From Acinetobacter pittii ATCC 19004 = CIP 70.29 (GTDB lineage: Bacteria > Pseudomonadota > Gammaproteobacteria > Pseudomonadales > Moraxellaceae), in the NCBI RefSeq assembly GCF_000369045.1, contig NZ_KB849789.1:308586-372585 (forward strand): a stretch of 64,000 nt of DNA, read 5' to 3'. The translations under genes and the position numbers were made by a program. Shown here piece after piece: positions 57,281 to 64,000 of this stretch. Every line of letters begins with the position of its first letter. The stretch's first letter is position 1. Under the pieces are notes generated by a model. It did not search any database. It was not told where the DNA came from and saw only the letters and a program-made list of their open reading frames with translations.

Positions 57281-58234
57281 CTAGTATGATGATTTAAAAT
57301 GATGCGCAAATAAACCGCTAAGCTGAGGAATAAAATGTGCAGGGATATCATGCCCCATTCCATCAATTAATTCAAACTTAGCACCGGAAATTGCTTTTGC
57401 TACAGCCTTACCATGACTAGGTGGAAGTAAGCGATCACGAGAGCCATGTAAGACTAACGCGGGTTGCTTAATTTCACGGTCCAGTTGAAGTAAGGAGCCT
57501 GTACATAATATTGCTAAAAACTGTTGAAGTACACCAGCAGGATAATAGCTACGTTGATAAAGTTTGCGTGCAGTTTGCATTGCTTCAATCTGGTTGACGT
57601 AACCAGGTGAACCAATCAATTGAAATAATTTTAAACTGTGATTAACAATACCATCTTCGTCACGTGACTCAGGTTTGCCAATTAAACTCAAAAGTTGTTT
57701 CGGAAAAGGAGGGGGTAAAAAAGGCTGATTATTACTTGTAAACATGAGTCCCAATTTCTCAACCTTTTCAGGATATTTTGCTGCAAGAATTTGAGCGATC
57801 ATCCCGCCCATTGATGCACCAATGACATGTGTTTTAGTCACGCCTAAGCGGTCAATAAGCATTGATACATCATCTGCCATATCATGCAGAGTATAAGGGG
57901 CACCTTGATTACTTAGTCCGAGCGCAAAGCGACCCATCAATTTAACCGTATTTAACCGTTTACCTTCATGACGTACTTTTGAAGAAAGGCCAATATCGCG
58001 GTTATCAAAACGAATAACACGAAAACCTTGATCAATGAGTGATTTACAGAAGAAATCCGGCCAGAAAAGCATTTGAGCGCCAAGACCCATAATCAGCAAA
58101 ATGGTTGGATGTTCCGGTTTTCCACCTACTTCTACATGTAGCTCAATACCATTGCCTAAGTTGACCTTGGTTTCTTGCATGAAAGATGTGTACGGCGAAA
58201 TGTTAAACTGTAAGGCACTATTCATGTTATTCAT
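57281..58234 (-). CDS. estB: EstB-type alpha/beta hydrolase (esterase)
   Basis: 317-aa alpha/beta hydrolase with the MGLGAQMLFWPD oxyanion block, the nucleophile S141 in GASMGG and the histidine in IDGMGHDIPAHF. Position between rubB and oxyR matches the Acinetobacter rubAB-estB-oxyR operon, in which estB encodes an esterase. It may cleave wax or alkyl esters arising in alkane metabolism, but its exact substrate is not read from sequence. Confidence 0.9.
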   Translation of the reverse strand: MNNMNSALQFNISPYTSFMQETKVNLGNGIELHVEVGGKPEHPTILLIMGLGAQMLFWPDFFCKSLIDQGFRVIRFDNRDIGLSSKVRHEGKRLNTVKLMGRFALGLSNQGAPYTLHDMADDVSMLIDRLGVTKTHVIGASMGGMIAQILAAKYPEKVEKLGLMFTSNNQPFLPPPFPKQLLSLIGKPESRDEDGIVNHSLKLFQLIGSPGYVNQIEAMQTARKLYQRSYYPAGVLQQFLAILCTGSLLQLDREIKQPALVLHGSRDRLLPPSHGKAVAKAISGAKFELIDGMGHDIPAHFIPQLSGLFAHHFKSSY

Positions 58235-58277
58235 TCCTTAAAGGAATACTCACAAAAGAGTATTCCTGATTCAAACC

Positions 58278-59459
58278 TTATGCTTGGGCTGGAATAAGAT
58301 CTGGAACAAGCTTTGTTAAAGTTAAGCGTTGTTTACCTGCTGTTGCACCTAACAATACGAAACCACGCAATGTTCCTTCATTGTCAATTGCTTTAGCAAG
58401 CATACCATCGTCGAACTCTTCTGTTTCCCAGTTCACTTCTACATTCATTGGAGCTGGTAACACTGTAAGTGGAGCTGCAGGAGTTTTTACTGCAACTGGC
58501 ATAGCAGGGTAGTGCACGGCAGTTTGTTGTCCGCTGAGGGTTTTTGCAAGAGCACGAGCTTGCTGCATAATCGGCATTACATACGGAAGTAGCGTGCCAT
58601 TTACTTCAGCGCAATCGCCAATCGCATAAATATCGGCTTGATTTGTTTCAAGTAAACTATTGGTAATAATGCCACGGCTTGTTTGAATATCTGCACTTTT
58701 AGCAAGTGAAATATTTGGCTGTAAACCAATGGCTGAAAGAACGATGTCGGCTACCAAAGTTTGGCCGTTTGCGAGTGTAATCGCATAATCTTCGCCATTA
58801 TTAATTTTACTGACTTTTTCAACGGTTGTGCCTAATGCAAATTTAACACCAGCCTCTTCGAGATTTTGCTGGAATGCAGAAGCAATATGACCTGGCAATA
58901 AGCGACCTAATGGTTGAGGTGCCAAATCAATGACAGTAATGTCATATTCACTATGAAGTAAGTCATTGGCGAATTCACAACCAATTAAACCAGCACCTAA
59001 AATAACAACACGTTTGTCTTTACGTTGAGCTAGATTTTCACGGAAAGCACGGTAATCAATTAGCGAGTTCACTACATGAATGTCATCACTACCATCGCCT
59101 GCAATTGCAAGACGAATTGGGTTAGCACCAACAGCTAAAATCAGTTTTGAATAGGGTTGATTCGAAGTTACCCCATCTTTCTCAAGAACAAGCTCATGAC
59201 GTTCAGCTAAAATTTCTTTTACAAAAGTGAAAGGCTCAATACGCATATTGAGTTGGGCACCCATTTTAGCAGCATCACCTAAAGCAATCTGTTCAGGTGC
59301 TTTTTTACCTGCAAATGCATTTGATAATGTTGGTTTTGCATAATTCACTGCATCATCCGCACAAATCATCACAAGTTCTTGCTCTGGGCTAAGTTTACGA
59401 AACTCACGTGCTAAGGTATAACCCGCCATGCCTGATCCGATAATGACGATAGGATGCAT
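58278..59459 (-). CDS. rubB: Rubredoxin reductase
   Basis: 393-aa FAD-dependent NAD(P)H:rubredoxin oxidoreductase. The FAD motif IVIIGSGMAGYT opens the protein, the second nucleotide motif VVILGAGLIGCEFAND lies near residue 150, and DIYAIGDCAEV is the C-terminal FAD motif. It passes electrons to rubredoxin, which feeds alkane hydroxylase. It follows rubA by 94 bases and precedes estB. Confidence 0.95.
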   Translation of the reverse strand: MHPIVIIGSGMAGYTLAREFRKLSPEQELVMICADDAVNYAKPTLSNAFAGKKAPEQIALGDAAKMGAQLNMRIEPFTFVKEILAERHELVLEKDGVTSNQPYSKLILAVGANPIRLAIAGDGSDDIHVVNSLIDYRAFRENLAQRKDKRVVILGAGLIGCEFANDLLHSEYDITVIDLAPQPLGRLLPGHIASAFQQNLEEAGVKFALGTTVEKVSKINNGEDYAITLANGQTLVADIVLSAIGLQPNISLAKSADIQTSRGIITNSLLETNQADIYAIGDCAEVNGTLLPYVMPIMQQARALAKTLSGQQTAVHYPAMPVAVKTPAAPLTVLPAPMNVEVNWETEEFDDGMLAKAIDNEGTLRGFVLLGATAGKQRLTLTKLVPDLIPAQA

Positions 59460-59553
59460 TTTTCTCTCCAGAGTTAGAATTGTTTAATTAATACGGTAAT
59501 GGGTAATATTCGTAAAAAAGACCATGTCAATCATGGCCTTTTGCTTTAAATCA

Positions 59554-59718
59554 TTAGATTTCGATCATTTCGAAGTCAGCTTTTGAAACGCCGCAATCAG
59601 GGCAAGTCCAGTCATCAGGGATATCTTCCCATTTTGTTCCAGCTGCAATGCCGTCTTGTGGCCAACCTTCTGCTTCATCGTAAATCCATCCACAAACGAT
59701 ACATTGATATTTTTTCAT
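59554..59718 (-). CDS. rubA: Rubredoxin
   Basis: 54-aa iron-sulfur-free FeS4 electron carrier. The four cysteine ligands are C6, C9, C39 and C42 (CIVCG and CPDCG). I start at the ATG at 59718 (MKKYQC), giving the classical rubredoxin length; an in-frame TTG at 59748 would add ten residues absent from the family. It donates electrons to AlkM-type alkane hydroxylase in Acinetobacter and is the first gene of rubA-rubB-estB-oxyR. Confidence 0.96.
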   Translation of the reverse strand: MKKYQCIVCGWIYDEAEGWPQDGIAAGTKWEDIPDDWTCPDCGVSKADFEMIEI

Positions 59719-59776
59719 GAGACTCTCCGCACTGATAAGTTTGCTCAAAGCTGCCTTTCAGTAAAACTATTCCATC

Positions 59777-59805
59777 TATTAATAATGTAACCACGATCCG
59801 GTCAA
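59777..59805 (-). promoter_or_regulatory. Predicted promoter of the rubA operon
   Basis: On the minus strand, TTGACC (59805-59800) and TTAATA (59782-59777) spaced 17 bases, about 60 bases before the rubA start. Resembles a weak constitutive sigma-70 promoter. Confidence 0.5.
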
Positions 59806-60164
59806 TAATAACCAATGTGCCTTTGATCGGATATCAAATTTTTACGCAGTTCTACATTTAATGTAAAGCAAATAACGGAGTTTAATCATTCGTAAGCAAA
59901 GATGAATGGCAGGTTAGGACAAATAAGTGGTTTTTTAGGCAAAACTTGGGCATAAACTAATAATAACTAATACATTCTTAACGTTAATTTTAAACTTAAT
60001 GTTGTTTGTGAAATTATTGAGAAATAAAAAGTGCCTTCTCATTTAAAAGATTTATATAATAAGAAAGCTAAATAACAACAAATAAAGATTCAACAGATGT
60101 CATCATTAAACGCGAAAATTAAAAGTCGACATCATAAAAACGGCATAAATCAGGGAAGTAAAAT
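59806..60164. other. Intergenic region between rubA and the SRPBCC gene
   Basis: About 360 AT-rich bases holding presumed upstream sequence for the rubA operon and the plus-strand promoter of the SRPBCC gene. A 26-codon frame from 60098 overlaps that gene's start but has no coding support. I saw no RNA gene or repeat. Confidence 0.5.
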
Positions 60165-60605
60165 ATGGAAAATTTAGAATATGAAGTAGAGATTGAGGCG
60201 CCTATAGAGAAAGTATGGGAATTACTTTGGAATAGCGAGACATATAATGCTTGGACAAAATTTTTTGCCCCAGATTCCTCAATGTGTACCGATTGGCAAA
60301 TTGGTGGTAAAACTTATTTCTTAGATGGCGAAGGCAATGGCATGGTTTCCACCATTGAAGAATTGAAAAAGCCGGAAATCTTGATTTTTAAACATTTAGG
60401 AATGATTAAGGACGGTAAGGAAGATTTAGAAAGTGAAGAAGTTAAAGGCTGGAGTGGTTCCCAAGAAAAATATTTTTTGAGCCAGCACGATAGTGTAACT
60501 ACTTTAAAAGTCGAATTAGCCACCTTACCTGAATACATGGGTATGTTGAAAAGTGGCTTCGTTCAAGGATTTGACGTAATCAAGAAATTGGCAGAAGAAA
60601 AATAG
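60165..60605 (+). CDS. SRPBCC (START/AHSA1-like) domain protein
   Basis: 146-aa cytosolic protein forming one helix-grip domain: opening strand YEVEIEAPIEKVWELLWN, a central tryptophan/aspartate segment (CTDWQIGGKTYFLDGEGNG) and the long C-terminal helix SGFVQGFDVIKKLAEE. AHSA1-type proteins bind small lipophilic ligands or act as stress chaperone helpers. Function not predictable. AGGGAAG precedes the ATG. It converges with the YqiA-like gene. Confidence 0.85.
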   Translation: MENLEYEVEIEAPIEKVWELLWNSETYNAWTKFFAPDSSMCTDWQIGGKTYFLDGEGNGMVSTIEELKKPEILIFKHLGMIKDGKEDLESEEVKGWSGSQEKYFLSQHDSVTTLKVELATLPEYMGMLKSGFVQGFDVIKKLAEEK

Positions 60606-60620
60606 GCAATCTGCATTAAT

Positions 60621-61109
60621 TTAAGCCAAATATTTTTTATAAATTTTCATAATCAAATCATTGAGGCGAGAAGGATAGGCCAAACGATGATGTCCGCCTT
60701 CAAAGGTTTCAATATTCATGTAGGGCGCAAGTTTTTCTTGAACCTGATACATATCAAGTTGCTCATCTCCTAATTCTAAATAAGCCATTTTAGGATTAGA
60801 GTGAGTAAGTTCTTCTTCGGAAAGCTGAGGGTAGTCTGCCCGAAAATTAGGGGTAAGACTTGGATTTGCCACAATCACAGCTAATTTATGTTGAGCGGCA
60901 GTTTTTAAGGCCCAATATCCTCCAAGGCTGTGACCAACCAGTAAATCAGGTTTGATCGTCTGAATAGCCTGATGATAAAAGTACTCAACAGATGCATAAC
61001 TTAAGTTACGATAATCAACGTCAATACAAAATTTTTCAGGATGTGAAATGGCGTGGAACTTTGTCGATTCACGAGAAGAATCCAAGCCATGTAAAAATAG
61101 AATTTTCAT
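60621..61109 (-). CDS. YqiA/YcfP-like alpha/beta hydrolase
   Basis: 162-aa small hydrolase of the UPF0227/YqiA type. LFLHGLDSSRESTK is the oxyanion motif, VGHSLGGYWAL holds the nucleophile serine, and EGGHHRL the catalytic histidine. Short length with a minimal lid is typical of this group of esterases. It is divergent from lysS by about 256 bases. Confidence 0.85.
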   Translation of the reverse strand: MKILFLHGLDSSRESTKFHAISHPEKFCIDVDYRNLSYASVEYFYHQAIQTIKPDLLVGHSLGGYWALKTAAQHKLAVIVANPSLTPNFRADYPQLSEEELTHSNPKMAYLELGDEQLDMYQVQEKLAPYMNIETFEGGHHRLAYPSRLNDLIMKIYKKYLA

Positions 61110-61365
61110 TATTTACGACACAATCTCATTGATAAAATACAAGGCAAATAGGGCCTTTGAATATCGAGGTTATTTGGATTTTTTTATATTTTACTAAAAG
61201 CTTTAAAAAATGATCTTAGCGATTGGTCTAAGTCATTTTTCCTTTAAAAAGTACTGCTCTTTTCTATAAATTGTCTTTTTTCATTTTTGTTTGATTGAAA
61301 TCATTCGAAAAACTCCTGCAATCTGTTAAGCTATGCCACTTCATTTTTACTTAATCGAGGCAGAG

Positions 61366-62895
61366 ATGACGCAACAAAACGCTCAATCGACTTCTGAACC
61401 AACTATTTCCGAAAACGATTTAATTGCACAGCGTCATGCCAAATTAAAGCAAATCCAAGATGTTGCGAAGGAAACTGGAAAGAGTCCTTGGCCAAATACT
61501 TTTAAGCGTGAACATTACGCAGCTGATCTACAAGAACAATTTAAAGATCAGTCGAAAGAACAAATTGAAAGCGCTGAGCATGTCTATGTAAAAGTGGCTG
61601 GCCGTGTCATGTTAAACCGTGGTTCTTTCATGGTGATTCAAGACATGACAGGTCGTATTCAGTTATATGTTGACCGTAAAGGCTTACCAAAAGATATTCT
61701 TGAAACCATTAAAGGCTTAGATCTCGGTGACATTATTGCTGCCGAAGGTTATATCGGACGTTCAGGCAAAGGTGACTTATATGTTCATCTTGAAGGTTTT
61801 GAACTTCTTACAAAATCTCTTCGTCCGTTACCAGATAAATTTCATGGCTTAAATGACACAGAAGTTAAGTACCGTAAACGCTACCTTGACTTAATTGTGA
61901 ATGAAGAAACACGTAAGACTTTTGAAATCCGTGCCAAAGTTGTTGCAGGTATTCGAGCATTCTTAAACAATGAACGTTTCATGGAAGTTGAAACGCCAAT
62001 GATGCATGTGATTCCGGGTGGTGCTTCTGCACGTCCATTCGAAACACATCACAATGCTTTGGATATGCCTTTATTCTTACGTATTGCGCCTGAACTTTAT
62101 TTGAAGCGTTTAGTTGTGGGTGGTTTTGAGCGTGTGTTTGAAATCAACCGTAACTTCCGTAATGAAGGGGTGTCAACACGTCACAACCCTGAATTCACGA
62201 TGATCGAGTTTTATCAGGCATATGCTGATTATAAAGACCTAATGGCATTGACTGAAAATATGCTTGAAAAGTTGGCTTTGGATATTCTAGGTACAACTGA
62301 TGTTCCTTACCAAGGTGAAGTATTTAGCTTCAAAGGACCATTCAAGAAAATCTCTATGTTCGATGCGATCTTAGAGAATAATCCGCAGTTCACACCTGAA
62401 AATGTAGGTGATCGCGAGTTTCTTGCAAAATTTATTCGTGAAGAGTTGAAAGAAGAGGTTAAGCCAGGTTTTGGTTTAGGTAAGCTTCAAACAATCGTAT
62501 TTGAAGAAACTGTTGAAACTAAACTTCGTCAGCCAACATTTATTACTGATTACCCAGCGGAAACTTCTCCATTGGCGCGTCGTAATGATGACAATCCACA
62601 CGTTACAGATCGTTTTGAATTCTTCATCGGTGGTCGTGAGTTAGCAAATGGCTTCAGCGAGTTAAATGACCCAATCGATCAAGCTGAGCGTTTCCAAGCG
62701 CAAGTTGCTGAAAAAGACGCTGGTGATGATGAAGCAATGCATTACGATGCAGAGTTTGTTGAAGCACTTGAATATGGTTTACCTCCAACAGCAGGTGAAG
62801 GTATTGGTATTGACCGTTTGGTTATGTTATTTGCTGACGCACCAAGTATTCGTGATGTAATTTTATTCCCGCATATGCGCCGTAAAGAAGGTTAA
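61366..62895 (+). CDS. lysS: Lysyl-tRNA synthetase
   Basis: 509-aa class II synthetase charging tRNA-Lys. The OB-fold anticodon domain ([22 protein letters not shown]) is followed by the catalytic domain with motif 1 ([16 protein letters not shown]), motif 2 ([11 protein letters not shown]) and motif 3 ([11 protein letters not shown]). I start at 61366 with GAGGCAGAG upstream; an in-frame ATG at 61333 is possible but less supported. prfB does not precede it in this window. Terminator follows. Confidence 0.97.
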   Translation: MTQQNAQSTSEPTISENDLIAQRHAKLKQIQDVAKETGKSPWPNTFKREHYAADLQEQFKDQSKEQIESAEHVYVKVAGRVMLNRGSFMVIQDMTGRIQLYVDRKGLPKDILETIKGLDLGDIIAAEGYIGRSGKGDLYVHLEGFELLTKSLRPLPDKFHGLNDTEVKYRKRYLDLIVNEETRKTFEIRAKVVAGIRAFLNNERFMEVETPMMHVIPGGASARPFETHHNALDMPLFLRIAPELYLKRLVVGGFERVFEINRNFRNEGVSTRHNPEFTMIEFYQAYADYKDLMALTENMLEKLALDILGTTDVPYQGEVFSFKGPFKKISMFDAILENNPQFTPENVGDREFLAKFIREELKEEVKPGFGLGKLQTIVFEETVETKLRQPTFITDYPAETSPLARRNDDNPHVTDRFEFFIGGRELANGFSELNDPIDQAERFQAQVAEKDAGDDEAMHYDAEFVEALEYGLPPTAGEGIGIDRLVMLFADAPSIRDVILFPHMRRKEG

Positions 62896-62908
62896 TCTTC
62901 TAAGATGC

Positions 62909-62937
62909 AAAAAGGCAGTATTTATACTGCCTTTTTT
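62909..62937 (+). terminator. lysS terminator
   Basis: AAAAAGGCAGTA, loop TTTA, TACTGCCTTTTTT, 14 bases after the lysS stop. Confidence 0.92.
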
Positions 62938-63080
62938 ATTACTTTTTATATCTAGAAACTTACCTAATTATACTAATCTTAAGATAGCGTTAAAAAATGT
63001 AATTGCACAGTTTAACAATTGCAAAGTTGTGATAAAAAATTTAAGGTGTTGCTCATAAATAACTTTGAGAATTGGCTGGC

Positions 63081-64000
63081 ATGTTTCTAAGAAAAACACT
63101 TTCAATTGCAATATTGGCAACTGCTTCATCCGCTATTTTTGCACAAGGTTTAGTGCTAAATAATGAAGACTTACGTACCGACTTAAACTGGTTAAATCAA
63201 CAAGGTGTTATCAGTATTAGCACTTCAACTTGGCCGTTAAGTGGTGATGAAATTCAAAGAGCACTTTCTCAAGCAAAAGTGACGCATCCAGCTCAACAAA
63301 AAGTTATTAATTCAGTACTTAATGCGTTAAAAGCAGATAACAATACAGTTAAAGTGGGTGCTTTTGCTGAATCTGATATTAAAAATATTCCACAAGCATT
63401 TGGCGATAACCAAAAATCACAGTACCAAGGTTCATTAGAGTTTAATGCTGGCGGTGAAAACTGGGACGCTAAAATCCGAGTAAATGCAGAAAAAGACCCA
63501 CAAATTGATAATGGTCAAGATGTCAATGTTGAGGGTTCATATGTCGCTGGTAAACTTTGGAATCAATGGGTAGTTGCAGGTCAAATTCCAACATGGTGGG
63601 GACCTGGACATGATGGTAGCTTAATTCGTGGTGATGCAAGTCGACCAGTTTATGGGGTAACTGCACAACGTGCTGTGCAAAATGCTTTTGAGACAAAATG
63701 GTTGTCTTGGATTGGACCTTGGCAATATCAAGCTTTTGCTGGTCAATTAGATGATTATAAAATACATAATGCAAAATTAATTGGGATGCGTTTAACTGCA
63801 CAACCATTTCCTGCTTTAGAACTTGGTGCTTCTAGAGCGATTCAAATTGGTGGAGATGGTCAGCCAAATAGTTTTAAAGCCTATTGGAATGCGATTATCG
63901 GTAAAGATAATGGTTGTACTGAAAGTAGTTGTGTAGGCGAAGATAATGCATCTAATCAGTTAGCAGGTTTTGATGCTCGTTTACAATTACAACCGTTGTT
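63081..64000 (+). CDS. Capsule assembly Wzi-family outer-membrane protein (5' part)
   Basis: Open to the window end; 306 codons visible. It begins with a signal peptide (MFLRKTLSIAILATASSAIFA), followed by LNWLNQQGVISISTSTWPLS and the characteristic WWGPGHDGSLIRGDASRP segment of Wzi-type proteins, which form an outer-membrane barrel that anchors capsule polysaccharide. Position right after lysS agrees with other Acinetobacter genomes. The barrel C-terminus lies outside the window, so completeness cannot be judged. Confidence 0.88.
   Translation, partial: MFLRKTLSIAILATASSAIFAQGLVLNNEDLRTDLNWLNQQGVISISTSTWPLSGDEIQRALSQAKVTHPAQQKVINSVLNALKADNNTVKVGAFAESDIKNIPQAFGDNQKSQYQGSLEFNAGGENWDAKIRVNAEKDPQIDNGQDVNVEGSYVAGKLWNQWVVAGQIPTWWGPGHDGSLIRGDASRPVYGVTAQRAVQNAFETKWLSWIGPWQYQAFAGQLDDYKIHNAKLIGMRLTAQPFPALELGASRAIQIGGDGQPNSFKAYWNAIIGKDNGCTESSCVGEDNASNQLAGFDARLQLQPL

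Noticed and set aside
60098..60178. 26-codon frame overlapping the SRPBCC gene start, as a possible leader peptide
   Set aside because: No ribosome site, no regulatory residue pattern, and no attenuator hairpin follows.
63523..63807. 94-codon minus-strand frame
   Set aside because: It lies inside the Wzi-family gene on the plus strand, which has a signal peptide and family motifs; the opposite frame has no support.

Overview
The window reads as chromosome of an Acinetobacter species, most likely of the A. baumannii/calcoaceticus complex. The basis is gene content and order: pgaBCD, a secreted mutarotase, rubA-rubB-estB-oxyR in the order described for Acinetobacter, lysS followed by a Wzi-type capsule gene, and a FepA/PirA-like receptor. 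Base composition is AT-rich and coding is dense. I saw no rRNA, tRNA, CRISPR array, IS element or integrase.

Layout. 1-2459: end of the PNAG (biofilm polysaccharide) operon, pgaB (partial)-pgaC-pgaD. 2562-4493: a crotonase-family gene, pnuC and a small companion. 4540-19079: an IclR regulator divergent from a 14-gene catabolic cluster. The cluster has a Rieske ferredoxin, a small HTH-like protein, a Rieske oxygenase, an SDR, an extradiol-type VOC dioxygenase, a ferredoxin reductase, an MFS carrier, a cupin, an alpha/beta hydrolase, a second SDR lacking the YxxxK pair, an aspartate dehydrogenase-like enzyme, an ALDH, a TPP enzyme and an OprP-like porin. Together these could import an aromatic compound, hydroxylate the ring, cleave it and process the fragments; the substrate is not evident. 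19137-25947: metabolite transporter, peptide deformylase, glutaminase-STAS, AraC regulator with a divergent Fsr-like efflux pump, mutarotase.

26140-28447 is a patch of unrecognised genes. It includes a strongly AT-rich 475-codon gene joining a nucleoside-phosphorylase domain to what looks like a GHKL ATPase domain. This is the best candidate for an undescribed (possibly anti-phage) system here. 28516-37391: metH, pit with a Pho box, dsdA and a large conserved unknown. 37392-38219 is gene-poor but holds a potential three-way-junction RNA and a 54-aa lipoprotein. 38220-40897 is a coupled pair, arylsulfatase lipoprotein plus its formylglycine-generating enzyme, also a lipoprotein.

41068-64000 is mostly core: rhomboid protease, nfuA, Fur-controlled TonB receptor, helical unknown, lipase-like hydrolase, carbonic anhydrase, tesA/ybbA/ybbP, second rhomboid, mtgA, ppk1, SPOR protein, oxyR-estB-rubB-rubA, SRPBCC protein, YqiA-like esterase, lysS and the start of a Wzi-family capsule assembly gene cut by the window end. 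Many convergent gene pairs share bidirectional hairpin terminators, listed individually. Family assignments are from reading motifs by eye; no database search was run.
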